From IMG/VR virus record IMGVR_UViG_3300035564_000051, positions 1 to 61,895 of that record: DNA of 61,895 nt; one strand, given 5' to 3'. Below are positions 50,019-58,975 of the stretch, one piece after another. The stretch's first letter is position 1, and every line of letters begins with the position of its first letter. Position numbers and translations under genes: made by a program. This DNA is from a virus. The notes under the pieces were generated by a model. It worked only from the letters and a program-made list of their open reading frames with translations. It did not search any database and was not told the origin of the DNA.

Positions 50019-51197
50019 ATGGCCCTTCCAGTGCCAGTAGTTTACGGTGCTCGTACAATGGATTCGTCCGTTGTCACGACCGAAAGGGTTGACTTCTCAA
50101 CGGAGTTGACCAAGGATCACGAGAGCGAAGCCGTGCTCATTACGCTCTTGAACAAAATGAAATCCCAGAAGGTCAAGACGCATGACTTCAAGTATGCCGT
50201 CCAGCGGTTTGCGCCAACCAAGTCAACGGTTGTCACTGGCGCAGCGGCGGGATCTTCTGTCGATGCAATCATCACAATCGTTTTGACAGCAGCCGAGGCA
50301 GTCTATTTCCTGCCCGAAGATGTGATCGAAATTCAGCCACACGTTGATGATGCCACGTACACCTGGCAACTCCGTGTGGTCACTTCCGACGGCTCGGCAA
50401 CGATCACAGCCCGACCGTACAATCACACGCTGTATAGCGGTGTAGTCTCCGTCGGCGATACCGTCCAGATCATCAGCTCTGCAATGGGTGAGAAGTCCGA
50501 TGGAAGAGATTCTCGTCAGACTGTGCCAACGGTCAACACGCAGTATTGCCTCTCTCAAGAGGACTACTACGATGTGACGCGAATCGTTGACGTTGACGAT
50601 CAGTACACCGGCCCCGAGCGCGCTCGTCTGCGGGAAGAGTGCCGCATAAAGCACTTGATGGACGCTGAACGTGCCGGGTTCTTCCTGAAGAAAGCCGCCG
50701 ATCCGTACACCACGGGCAGTTATCGGTATCAGCCCGATGGTCTGTACGCTCTCTTGGGCGATAACCTGCTTGAATACAGCACCGCGCTGACGGACGACAA
50801 GCTGTATGACTTCATGCTCAAGATTCACAACCCGGCGTACTCCGGTGGCATGAAGCGGATTGTTCTCTCATCCGGCCAGTTGCTCGGATGGATCAACAAG
50901 ATCGCATCTCCGAAGATCCGCATTACCCCGCGCGATTCAACCTGGGGTCCGCAGATTTCGGAAGTTCAGTTCGCAGGCAAGGTATGGAGCTTCGTTGAAG
51001 CGCCTGTTCTGTCCGCAATGCGGCCCGGAGAGGGCATTGTCATTCAGCCGATGTTCCTGAAGAAACGCGTTCACACGCCCACGGTCTATGAACAGAACGT
51101 GCAAACCCGAATTGCCAAGTACTACAAGGACGGATTCTACTCAGTGTGGGCTCCGCAATACACGCTGGTGGAAACGGGTGGAACGATTCGTCCGTAA
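50019..51197 (+). CDS. Major capsid protein candidate
   Basis: 392 aa from ATG 50019; TTG 50010 or 50013 are nearer the AAAGGATGG site and possible. Starts MALPVPVVYGARTMDSSVVTT; SETVLITLL-like ESEAVLITLLNKMKSQKV suggests the N-arm seen in SU10/HK97-fold capsids, and later regions such as GYHMIV-like GGMKRIVLSSGQLLGWINKI and ITPRDSTWGPQISEVQFAGK fit the same class. The strongest reason is position and size directly after the scaffold-like gene. Confidence 0.65.
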   Translation: MALPVPVVYGARTMDSSVVTTERVDFSTELTKDHESEAVLITLLNKMKSQKVKTHDFKYAVQRFAPTKSTVVTGAAAGSSVDAIITIVLTAAEAVYFLPEDVIEIQPHVDDATYTWQLRVVTSDGSATITARPYNHTLYSGVVSVGDTVQIISSAMGEKSDGRDSRQTVPTVNTQYCLSQEDYYDVTRIVDVDDQYTGPERARLREECRIKHLMDAERAGFFLKKAADPYTTGSYRYQPDGLYALLGDNLLEYSTALTDDKLYDFMLKIHNPAYSGGMKRIVLSSGQLLGWINKIASPKIRITPRDSTWGPQISEVQFAGKVWSFVEAPVLSAMRPGEGIVIQPMFLKKRVHTPTVYEQNVQTRIAKYYKDGFYSVWAPQYTLVETGGTIRP

Positions 51198-51229
51198 TCA
51201 TTCACGCATTAAAATGAAAGGTCACTCAC

Positions 51230-51625
51230 ATGAGTGCCAACAAAATGTATCACTTCGAGGCTTCTTCTTCCGGCGCACTGTTCTATATCCCGGATGGAAA
51301 CGGCAAAGAAATCAAGCTGGATTTCTCCAACGGTCACTGCGCTGTCGTTCTATCGGCAGAGGAACTGGCGGAGGTAAAGAAATACCGATCATACGGCGGA
51401 GCCTTTGCCTTGCAGGGCAAGCTCAAGAACCCTGCCAGTGGACATCAGGTGCAGGTAATCATCTCCAAAGGTGCATCACCGGGAGCGCCGCCGCCATCGA
51501 CATCGCTTGAAACGAACCTCACCGATGCCGAGGAACTCGAAGAGCAGAGAGCAGAAACCGCGCGTATCCAAATGGCTCTTGCACAGCAAGAAGCCGAAGA
51601 GAAGGCGCGGAACAAGAAACCGTAG
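51230..51625 (+). CDS. Capsid-associated protein candidate
   Basis: 131 aa right after the capsid candidate. The N-terminal half is a small beta domain (MYHFEASSSGALFYIPDGN, HCAVVLSAEELAEVKKYRS, AFALQGKLKN). A Pro/Ala linker and a charged coiled coil follow (LEEQRAETARIQMALAQQEA). Size and place fit a decoration or head-completion protein. The family is unknown. Confidence 0.5.
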   Translation: MSANKMYHFEASSSGALFYIPDGNGKEIKLDFSNGHCAVVLSAEELAEVKKYRSYGGAFALQGKLKNPASGHQVQVIISKGASPGAPPPSTSLETNLTDAEELEEQRAETARIQMALAQQEAEEKARNKKP

Positions 51626-51671
51626 CAAAACGAACCGTTCTATCAATCGTCATCTGAAAGGATGAAATGCA

Positions 51672-52244
51672 ATGAAACACATTATGAAACTCACAGCTCT
51701 CCTTGTCGTGCTTGCCTTGTTTGCGACCCCTGTGTTGATGGGTCAGGCGCAGTACAGGGTAGGCTACAAGATTATGACGGCAAAGGATGGGTGGACCTAC
51801 TACCGCTTCAGCGGGACGTTCATCTCGGCTACCGATACATTCTACTGCCCGGTGGCATCGCCCTTGCCAATCGGAATCAATGACACGATCAAGTTCGTTG
51901 TCAACCTTCAGACCGCGGCCTACTCTGCCACGCAGGACTCCATCAAGGTCTCGCTGGATTACCAGTGGTCGAGCTCTGACTTCTTGACTGCATCAGGTCA
52001 AACCGAAGCGGCTGTTGGCACGAGAGCATCACTCTTGTACGACTCGACTGCACAGGCCAATACTCTCTATAAGCTAAAGACAGCGGTTGTCGGCCATGAT
52101 GTTCTCAATGGTGGCTCTGCTCAACCCTTCAGCAGATTTAGGGTCCGGGGGGTGGCCGCTGCCACCGGCGGAGTTGCCAACCGAATTGGGGTTAAGTGGA
52201 TTCTCGATGTCATAGTCCCGAAGAAGTTGCCAGTGGTCCAGTAG
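51672..52244 (+). CDS. Exported beta-rich protein in the head module
   Basis: 190 aa. Signal peptide: MKHIMKLTALLVVLALFATPVLMGQAQYRVG, with a cleavable end at G-Q-A or A-Q. ATG 51684 is an alternative start. The body alternates beta strands (YYRFSGTFISA, TIKFVVNLQT, DSIKVSLDYQW, YKLKTAVVGH, RFRVRGVAAATG, RIGVKWILDVIVPKK). Contains NDTI, QDSI and YDST. It sits between a capsid-associated gene and an adaptor gene and is followed by a terminator-like hairpin. An exported protein here is unexpected. Confidence 0.65.
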   Translation: MKHIMKLTALLVVLALFATPVLMGQAQYRVGYKIMTAKDGWTYYRFSGTFISATDTFYCPVASPLPIGINDTIKFVVNLQTAAYSATQDSIKVSLDYQWSSSDFLTASGQTEAAVGTRASLLYDSTAQANTLYKLKTAVVGHDVLNGGSAQPFSRFRVRGVAAATGGVANRIGVKWILDVIVPKKLPVVQ

Positions 52245-52261
52245 CAGAAACTCAGGTGATG

Positions 52262-52334
52262 GGCCCGGTCGAAACAGTTAGACTAACTCCTTCTTCTGAT
52301 TGTTTCTGTGCCCTGACCGGGCCTGTCTTCTTTT
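52262..52334 (+). terminator. Terminator-like hairpin
   Basis: GGCCCGGTC (52262-52270) pairs perfectly with GACCGGGCC (52315-52323); the loop includes a second perfect palindrome AGTTAG-A-CTAACT. A T-rich stretch (tgtcttcttttg) follows. It marks the end of the capsid unit. Confidence 0.55.
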
Positions 52335-52352
52335 GTCGAATGAGGAAACACC

Positions 52353-53237
52353 ATGAATAGCGATTATCTCGTACGAGCCATAGCATCACATAGCATCTGG
52401 AAAAAACTGGGGAGCACTCCCGAGAAAGACCGGATCTACCTTGCCGGAACCTTCGCTCAGAAGGAGGTTCTGAACGAACTGAAATTGCTCGAACAGGTAG
52501 GCAATCTGGTGCTCGTCTCCGGTCAGGAGCGCTATCAGTTTCCACCCATTGCAATCACGGGCGGAACGGCTACGACTCCGATTCAACTTACAATCACCGG
52601 ACATCTATTCAACACAGGTGATACGGTGGTTATTACCGGGGTAAGTGGTCTTACGGGCGCAAACGGCAAATGGTCTACGATCACGAAGGTCGATGCAAAT
52701 ACAATTTCCCTTGACGGTTCAATCGGTGGAGGCACTTACACCGCAGCCACAGGCATAGCCTACCACATCCTGAGTGCAGCGGGCGATGTCAAGATGATTC
52801 GCAAAACCGGAAGCGCGACAGGACGCATACCGGAGATTTCACTCGTACAGTCAGAAACCGAGCGCGCTGATTTCGGTTCTCTGAACTCGGATGCCTCACA
52901 AGTAGGCGGTCACTATGTCATCTACGACGACCCTTTGATCCTCGGCTTTCGGGGCACTCCAGGAGCGACGATTCCAACAGAACTAACGATCTATCGCATT
53001 CCACTTCCATCGGAAGACATCAGCGCGACGGTTAATCCGATCATACCCGCGCAGTATGACAAACTCCTGTACAGGGCAACGCTCTACCATGTCTTTGACT
53101 TGATGGACGATCCCGCCTCAGAAGAAGTTCAAGCTCTTGCACTTTCAAAGTATGAGCAGGAGAAAGAGCGCGTCCGCAGCACGATGGGCGATAACAGACT
53201 TATTAAGCAAGAAGATTCAGACACACTTATCCTCTAG
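52353..53237 (+). CDS. Head-tail adaptor-size protein 1
   Basis: 294 aa. Helical N-terminus (DYLVRAIASHSIWKKLG; FAQKEVLNELKLLEQVG), a beta insertion with a repeat-like fold (PIQLTITGHLFNTGDTVVITGVSGL...KWSTITKVDANTISLDG, a pattern used by many phage tail beta domains), then a second helical end (DKLLYRATLYHVFDLMDD, ALSKYEQEKERVRSTM). Position after the capsid unit suggests the head completion or portal-to-nozzle adaptor. Inferred. Confidence 0.55.
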   Translation: MNSDYLVRAIASHSIWKKLGSTPEKDRIYLAGTFAQKEVLNELKLLEQVGNLVLVSGQERYQFPPIAITGGTATTPIQLTITGHLFNTGDTVVITGVSGLTGANGKWSTITKVDANTISLDGSIGGGTYTAATGIAYHILSAAGDVKMIRKTGSATGRIPEISLVQSETERADFGSLNSDASQVGGHYVIYDDPLILGFRGTPGATIPTELTIYRIPLPSEDISATVNPIIPAQYDKLLYRATLYHVFDLMDDPASEEVQALALSKYEQEKERVRSTMGDNRLIKQEDSDTLIL

Positions 53238-53251
53238 AGGAGGAATGCAAC

Positions 53252-53824
53252 ATGAAAAAGATTCTCTGTATCTCAATCCTGCTTCTGGTCATCTCGACCA
53301 TAGCCTTCTCTCAGGTCTATTGGAACCGCGTCGAGTTCCGGCGAGTCCCAAACCTGACCGCCTATACCATCGGTGATGTTGTCGGTCCAGACACGACCTC
53401 GGGAGCCTCCAATCTTTTCGCTCTTACAGGTCTCTCGCCGTCAGGTGGAGGCTATATCACAGGAATCAGACTGACAGCCGACACAGCGGTTGTCGCAACC
53501 GCAAGGTTCCGAATCTACTGGTACGCCGACACCGTGGGAAATGCCCGTCCACTGGACAACGCCGCATTTGTCCGAAGCATGAAAGAGGATAGTCTGATCT
53601 TCGCCTATACCGACCTCAATCTGCTCTCAATAGCTGGCACGGGCTCGGGCACTACGACCGCAGCGATTGATACAACCTTGAGTACGCCGATTCCTGTTCG
53701 CACGGTCAAGTTGACGACAGCTAAAATGTCTCAGACCTTCTTTGCCCGTATCGTTGCTATTGCTGCATACACACCGGCATTCAAAGGTAGGTTTCGGCTC
53801 GAAGTGTTTGTCAAACCAAACTAG
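53252..53824 (+). CDS. Exported beta-rich protein between adaptor genes
   Basis: 190 aa with AGGAGG upstream. Signal peptide: MKKILCISILLLVISTIAFSQ, cleavage likely at S-Q or A-F-S. A mature beta domain follows (VYWNRVEFRRVP, GGYITGIRLTADTAVVAT, ARFRIYWYADTV, VRTVKLTTAKMSQTFFARI, GRFRLEVFVKPN). Five D-(S/T)-hydrophobic/T motifs occur (DTT, DTA, DTV, DSL, DTT). Lying between two adaptor-type genes, it seems to be a virion-cluster protein that carries a secretion signal. Confidence 0.65.
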   Translation: MKKILCISILLLVISTIAFSQVYWNRVEFRRVPNLTAYTIGDVVGPDTTSGASNLFALTGLSPSGGGYITGIRLTADTAVVATARFRIYWYADTVGNARPLDNAAFVRSMKEDSLIFAYTDLNLLSIAGTGSGTTTAAIDTTLSTPIPVRTVKLTTAKMSQTFFARIVAIAAYTPAFKGRFRLEVFVKPN

Positions 53825-53838
53825 GGGTCAGCAAAGCG

Positions 53839-54720
53839 ATGACAACCTATCTCAATAATCTTATCCTTGCCGCTGCAAGAAAGCTGAAGGACGAACGCAC
53901 CTCTGCCGCCTCATCGGATGATACGGGTCATGTGTATTCCTCTGCTCTCTTGACCGAGTATGCCAACCGCGCCGTGAGGGACTATCTGGCCGCCGAACTG
54001 AACAGTCTGGGGATAAAAGCCTTCACCCGTAAATATCCTGAGTACGTCAAACAGTCAAGCGCTCTCTCGCTTTCAAGTGGTTCAGTGGCTAAACCCGCGG
54101 ACGCGCTATTCGTCTTTGACCTGGTGCTGAGTGATCTGTCATTAAGGTTCGATCCCATTTCTCAGGAGAATGTTGCCCAGGCTCTCGCCGGTGAAGCAGG
54201 GCTCGGCGCTCCAAGCGCAACTCATCCAGGGTTCTATGAAGAATCTGGGAATATCAAGACCCTCGGAGTAACCTCGGGAACCGTGCTGGCGCGCTACATC
54301 AGTGTTCACCCCGATCTTGCAGTCATCACCACAGCCACAAGCGTTGGGATAATCTACACCACAGCCGCGAATCTCACATGGACAGCCGCAACGAAACTCT
54401 TGACCGTCGATGGTGAACTTCATCTTTTCGACACCATAGATCCCACCAACCAGATAATTCAGTTCTGGAAAAGCGGTGTGGTCTATACCGGACGAGTTTC
54501 GAGCTATCACATAACAATCGGTGGAGACGCAGAGGTTTATGTTCAGGGCGAGGCTCTCCCGGCAACTGATATTACTCCATCGAGCCTTCTCGGGCTTGCT
54601 ATAAGCGGACACGGCCCGGAAGCTGATGACTTGAAGTTGAACGAGCAATGGCACGGCGAAATCTTAGAGCGCATGGTTCAAATGGGCCAAGCCGATGCAG
54701 AACGATTAACGCAGCAATAG
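53839..54720 (+). CDS. Head-tail adaptor-size protein 2
   Basis: 293 aa. Helical start (YLNNLILAAARKLKDERT; LLTEYANRAVRDYLAAEL) with beta-rich middle (YISVHPDLAVITTATSVG; YTTAANLTWTAATKLLTVDG) and a helical end (LKLNEQWHGEILERMVQMGQ). The NRAVRDYL type of N-terminal region is frequent in phage adaptor and completion proteins. One of three tandem genes of 290-315 codons. Inferred from position. Confidence 0.5.
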   Translation: MTTYLNNLILAAARKLKDERTSAASSDDTGHVYSSALLTEYANRAVRDYLAAELNSLGIKAFTRKYPEYVKQSSALSLSSGSVAKPADALFVFDLVLSDLSLRFDPISQENVAQALAGEAGLGAPSATHPGFYEESGNIKTLGVTSGTVLARYISVHPDLAVITTATSVGIIYTTAANLTWTAATKLLTVDGELHLFDTIDPTNQIIQFWKSGVVYTGRVSSYHITIGGDAEVYVQGEALPATDITPSSLLGLAISGHGPEADDLKLNEQWHGEILERMVQMGQADAERLTQQ

Positions 54721-54739
54721 CCCAGGAGGGTGATTCACA

Positions 54740-55681
54740 ATGCGTAACTACACAACCTTTCTCGAACTCGATACCGAATGCCAGCGCGCCGCGCAGATCA
54801 ACGCCGACCAAATTCAATCGGCAGTCAGGCAGAGGATCATCAACCATGCCATCTACCAGACCTACGGCCTATTGGATGGAGCGAATCATCCATGGTGGAG
54901 GCGCATCATCAGCCTTGCAAGCTCTACTGACCTTGAGTTTCTGGCTGATTCAACGGTAAACAGTGGACTGCTGACCGCTTTGGATGCAAGCGCTCACACC
55001 ATCACCCGCAGCAATGGCGCTTTTGCCGCAGGTCAGTTGCTTGACATCGTGCTTGTCTTACGGTCAACCGGAGCCCGCGTTGCCCAGTATAAAGCGTTGG
55101 TGGTCTCGGGAACATCCACCTGCATCTACTCAGTCATTGGTTCTGTGACGGGAACAGAGACAACCTATGCTTCGGCAACGCATTGCTTATATGTGACGGG
55201 CCTCAAGAAATTCTCTGCCACCAGTTACGACCTCTCGTCATGGTACATCAAGGACATCATCAGGGTCTTCGACAACGCAGGCACGGGTGGAAAAGAACGC
55301 TCATTCCGGCAGATAATGGACTCGAAAATCTTCGGCTCTGTCTGGGACGATCCTTTCCATGTCAATGAGGTAGCTGTCTATCACGGCGGCGACACGCTGT
55401 ATTTTGATGTCGGCTCATCGGCTTCGGCGCTCTCACTGGTTCAGGCAGAAGTCACCATCAAGCCGGGAATCTACACCGATGCGACAAAGAACACACCGGT
55501 TGATTATCCGCCTGACGAAAATGGAACGGTCAAAGACCTCGTTGTTGCTGAATACCTGAGAGAGACCGGGGGAACACCGTCAGACAGCTTGCAGAAGTCG
55601 TTGGCTCTGATTCAGAAGCGCACCGAGCAGGCACAAGCCGACCGGATGAAAACAATGGAACTCCGGGGGAAATCCGAGTAG
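54740..55681 (+). CDS. Head-tail adaptor-size protein 3
   Basis: 313 aa with CAGGAGG upstream. Helical start (TFLELDTECQRAAQINADQIQ), beta middle (SAHTITRSNGAFAAGQLLDI), an internal aromatic stretch (YDLSSWYIKDIIRVFDNAG) and a helical C-terminus (KSLALIQKRTEQAQADRMKT). It ends in TAGATG, the start of the nozzle-like gene. Likely an adaptor or tail-gate protein. Inferred. Confidence 0.5.
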   Translation: MRNYTTFLELDTECQRAAQINADQIQSAVRQRIINHAIYQTYGLLDGANHPWWRRIISLASSTDLEFLADSTVNSGLLTALDASAHTITRSNGAFAAGQLLDIVLVLRSTGARVAQYKALVVSGTSTCIYSVIGSVTGTETTYASATHCLYVTGLKKFSATSYDLSSWYIKDIIRVFDNAGTGGKERSFRQIMDSKIFGSVWDDPFHVNEVAVYHGGDTLYFDVGSSASALSLVQAEVTIKPGIYTDATKNTPVDYPPDENGTVKDLVVAEYLRETGGTPSDSLQKSLALIQKRTEQAQADRMKTMELRGKSE

Positions 55682-58600
55682 ATGCCTTCTCCACTCCATA
55701 ATGCGTTTCTGGGTCACAAACCAGACGTAGCAAACCCGCCTTTTAACTCCGCGAAGGCAGGACAGAATTACTCCATCCATCGTCACCGCGACCGTGAAAA
55801 CAAAATCGCTGGCTGGATTGAGCAATCAGACGGGTACGCGAAGAAGTTCTCCGCACTCCCGGCGAATGACTTGGCTATCAAGAAGATTGCGAACATCTCC
55901 TATCAAGATATTTACAATCTCTGGATTCCAGACCACGGCGGCCAGAATGTCACCGTTGTAGTAGCCACCTACACCAAAACAGGCTATGAACTCGCAACTC
56001 TTACCGGAACCGCTTGGGCCGTTGCTGGTGGCAGTCTCACCAAAGTCACCGGCACAGGAACCAAGTTTCTAACCGAGACCGCACCGGGTTCAAACATACT
56101 TCTTGATTCAACGCAGAAGGTAGTTCTCTCGGTCACAAGCGATACCGAACTGTATGTCACTGTGGCCTTCGGTGGAGCCGCAAGCGGAACGTCTCTTGCC
56201 GGTTCAGCTGTCATTAACCGTTTTGGAATCTTTATCAGACCCTATTGGAACGGCTCGACATGGATTGATGAATGGTTTGAAACAACCGAGATGATGATAT
56301 TCGAGATTGACAGTCTCGGAACGGGGGATGGTTCTGCGTTCTTAAATTCTTCCGGGTGGGTTGTTGATGGTCTTGGGTTCTGGTCCGGCAGTTTTGCCGC
56401 TGGCTGGACTCACTCAGCTCTTGGGGGCGCGGGAAGTACCGATCCACTCACACAAACGACCGCCGCGGTGAATGCAACATACTACGACATCTCCTGGACA
56501 GTCACAGGTCGAACCAATGGCTCATTCACGATTGCCTTTGGTGGTAATACGATCTCGGGCTTGACCGCAACCGGCACTCAGAGAATCAAATCATCTTCCA
56601 CGGGAAATCTTGTCATTACCCCGACATCGAACTTTGATGGGAAAATTGTCTTCTCCATCATCACCGAAGGCAATGTGAAGAAAATATATCTGGATGACAT
56701 CACCTCATCCAAGTATCACTTCCCAACCATTGACTCTGGCGCAACAGTATTCAAAACCGACTACTTCAAGAACTGGACGATTGTTGACCGGGATTTCCAC
56801 GGCGGCGACAATTACGAACTGGTAGCCGCGTCCGGTTACGACGGCTCTCAGTACTATCTTGGGCTGATTCACCCCAACAACGAATTCTATTCAGCTTGGA
56901 CCGCAGGCGACAAGTTGCTCGTCTATCGCTCGCTGCTGGAACTAACCTCAACGGGAACTGAAAAGCAACTCCCATCATCCATAGACTCATTCATCTACGG
57001 ACTCTTATCTGAGGCGCGCCTTACAACGGGAAACGATACAACCGATGTGGTGCTCTCACTGGCAAGCAAGACAACCGCATTCACCACGATCAGCACTCAC
57101 ACCTCAGATCCCTATGTAAAAACCATTGACGAGGTAATCGCAGGACCGGGAGTATTGGACATCTGGAAGTATGCTGCCGTCATCTCCTTTGAACCCACCC
57201 CGATTCCAGATGCAGCCGGACTCCCTGCGGGAACGTATTATCTCAAACATTCAATCGTGATGGATGATGGAAGCGAGACCGCGCTGTACGATTCACCCTC
57301 GGAAGTTGGCGGCTCTCCCGCAGATTGGTCGGGCACGAACTTCCTGACGCTGACAGAAGCATCAAACATCAAGATATATGCTCATCGCAGTTGGGGAACA
57401 CTTCCGGCTAGAGGCCGATTCCTGAGATGCTACGTCAGTGATGACAATGTGTATTTCTACAAGATGAAAGACTTCGATCTGAGAAGCTCTACACTCTTCG
57501 ACGCTGCTGCAATGCGCGGCATATCGCTTCTTGGTGGACAACACTACTTTGCGGTTGGTTACGCCGGATACCTCTTGACAGACCTTGATTGGTCCGCCGC
57601 CACGGGCGATTCCGGCATAGAAGCAACCGCGCAAATTGGAAGAAAGATTGATGATACAGGAGTTATTCAATTCAAAGCCGCCACAGTTGCAGGCCGCATC
57701 TGCTATGCTATCGGTGTAAGAAAAGATGCCACGGTCTCACCGAACACAATCTTTGCCAGCCTCCAGACGGGCGATGGCGCACCGGCGCGGGATGTTTTCG
57801 GACTCGTTGCCAACAACATGATTGACCTGGAATATGGTGACGGGGATGAACTGGCTGGCATCTACTCAAAGGGTGATGTAGTTCTCGCATGGAAACGCCA
57901 AAGGCTCATGTCGGTTCGTGAGGGCTCGGATGCTAACGGAAAAGTAGTCTATCTCGCGGACACGATCACTCAGGCCGATGGACTATGCAGCAGAAGGTCA
58001 ATAGTTGGTTTCGAGGATGTCATCTACTGGGCAGGTTACAACGGGATCTACTCGTACTCATCTCAGGGTGTACTCACACTCAACCGTGATTGGCTCGAAG
58101 AATGGAAAGCGGTCGATGTCGCGTACAAGGAAACAGCAGTAGCCAGCTTCGATCGTACCAACCGGCAGTATAGGATCGCCTACAATGGTCTTGAACGCTT
58201 GCTTGACATTGACACTGGAGAATGGACCCCCGGAGTTCCAACCGATCAACCGGCGGTATTTGCCGCCAACCAACGGCTCGGCACGGTGGATTTCCTCTCG
58301 GGCAGTCTGATTCAAACCCTCGGCTCCGGAACACGGCATGACGGTGTAAACTTCAGCATGGAGTATTTCAATAACGATTTTCTTGCACATCAACTAGACC
58401 CTAAGGGTCGCGCAACTCAGAATTGGGATGTCTTGCTATATGATGTGCGCGTTGCATACAACTCTAGTGTTGCGCTCACGCTGACTCTTTACCGGGACGG
58501 CATTGCACAAAGCCCCGTCGCGGGCGCAGCAGGGAACGGCTCAGTCACAATCAAAGCAGGGAAATCATTCCGTTGCAAAAAGTTTGGCCTTAAGATTATA

Positions 58601-58975
58601 GCCACAACGACCGCTGATAACCAGGTAGTCCAAATAAAAGAGATTCAACCGCGCTATGATCTAATTCCAACCGGAGTCTCTACACCAGCCTTTGCAAGTG
58701 AAGGCACTGCCGCAGCCATAGATCAGCGTCCAATGGCACTGGCCGATATAAGATCAGGCAAATACAACCTGACTGCCGGAGTGCTCACGACGGTTCCGTA
58801 CTCATATCCGTTCTCAGTTGCAGTAGGAACCGACTACCAACTCAAAGCCGATGTGTACAACAATGCTGGCGAGTGGATCATGTCCGCCGAAGCATCAAAT
58901 CAAACCCGAAATGGATTCGACATCACAAGCCCCGAGGATGGGTATGTTCGCTATATCGCCGCGTCAAATCAGTAA
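55682..58975 (+). CDS. Tail nozzle-like protein
   Basis: 1097 aa. The C-terminal half has the blade pattern typical of podovirus nozzle/tail-tube B proteins: DGDELAGIYSKGDVVLAWKR, RLMSVREGSDANGKVVYLAD, ITQADGLCSRRSIVGFED, VIYWAGYNGIYSYSSQGV, RQYRIAYNGLERLLDIDTGEW. The N-terminus, MPSPLHNAFLGHKPDVANPP, and a region with repeated Gly/Thr/Ser strands (about 90-190) complete it. It should close the tail channel and attach fibres. No signal peptide is seen. Confidence 0.7.
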   Translation: MPSPLHNAFLGHKPDVANPPFNSAKAGQNYSIHRHRDRENKIAGWIEQSDGYAKKFSALPANDLAIKKIANISYQDIYNLWIPDHGGQNVTVVVATYTKTGYELATLTGTAWAVAGGSLTKVTGTGTKFLTETAPGSNILLDSTQKVVLSVTSDTELYVTVAFGGAASGTSLAGSAVINRFGIFIRPYWNGSTWIDEWFETTEMMIFEIDSLGTGDGSAFLNSSGWVVDGLGFWSGSFAAGWTHSALGGAGSTDPLTQTTAAVNATYYDISWTVTGRTNGSFTIAFGGNTISGLTATGTQRIKSSSTGNLVITPTSNFDGKIVFSIITEGNVKKIYLDDITSSKYHFPTIDSGATVFKTDYFKNWTIVDRDFHGGDNYELVAASGYDGSQYYLGLIHPNNEFYSAWTAGDKLLVYRSLLELTSTGTEKQLPSSIDSFIYGLLSEARLTTGNDTTDVVLSLASKTTAFTTISTHTSDPYVKTIDEVIAGPGVLDIWKYAAVISFEPTPIPDAAGLPAGTYYLKHSIVMDDGSETALYDSPSEVGGSPADWSGTNFLTLTEASNIKIYAHRSWGTLPARGRFLRCYVSDDNVYFYKMKDFDLRSSTLFDAAAMRGISLLGGQHYFAVGYAGYLLTDLDWSAATGDSGIEATAQIGRKIDDTGVIQFKAATVAGRICYAIGVRKDATVSPNTIFASLQTGDGAPARDVFGLVANNMIDLEYGDGDELAGIYSKGDVVLAWKRQRLMSVREGSDANGKVVYLADTITQADGLCSRRSIVGFEDVIYWAGYNGIYSYSSQGVLTLNRDWLEEWKAVDVAYKETAVASFDRTNRQYRIAYNGLERLLDIDTGEWTPGVPTDQPAVFAANQRLGTVDFLSGSLIQTLGSGTRHDGVNFSMEYFNNDFLAHQLDPKGRATQNWDVLLYDVRVAYNSSVALTLTLYRDGIAQSPVAGAAGNGSVTIKAGKSFRCKKFGLKIIATTTADNQVVQIKEIQPRYDLIPTGVSTPAFASEGTAAAIDQRPMALADIRSGKYNLTAGVLTTVPYSYPFSVAVGTDYQLKADVYNNAGEWIMSAEASNQTRNGFDITSPEDGYVRYIAASNQ

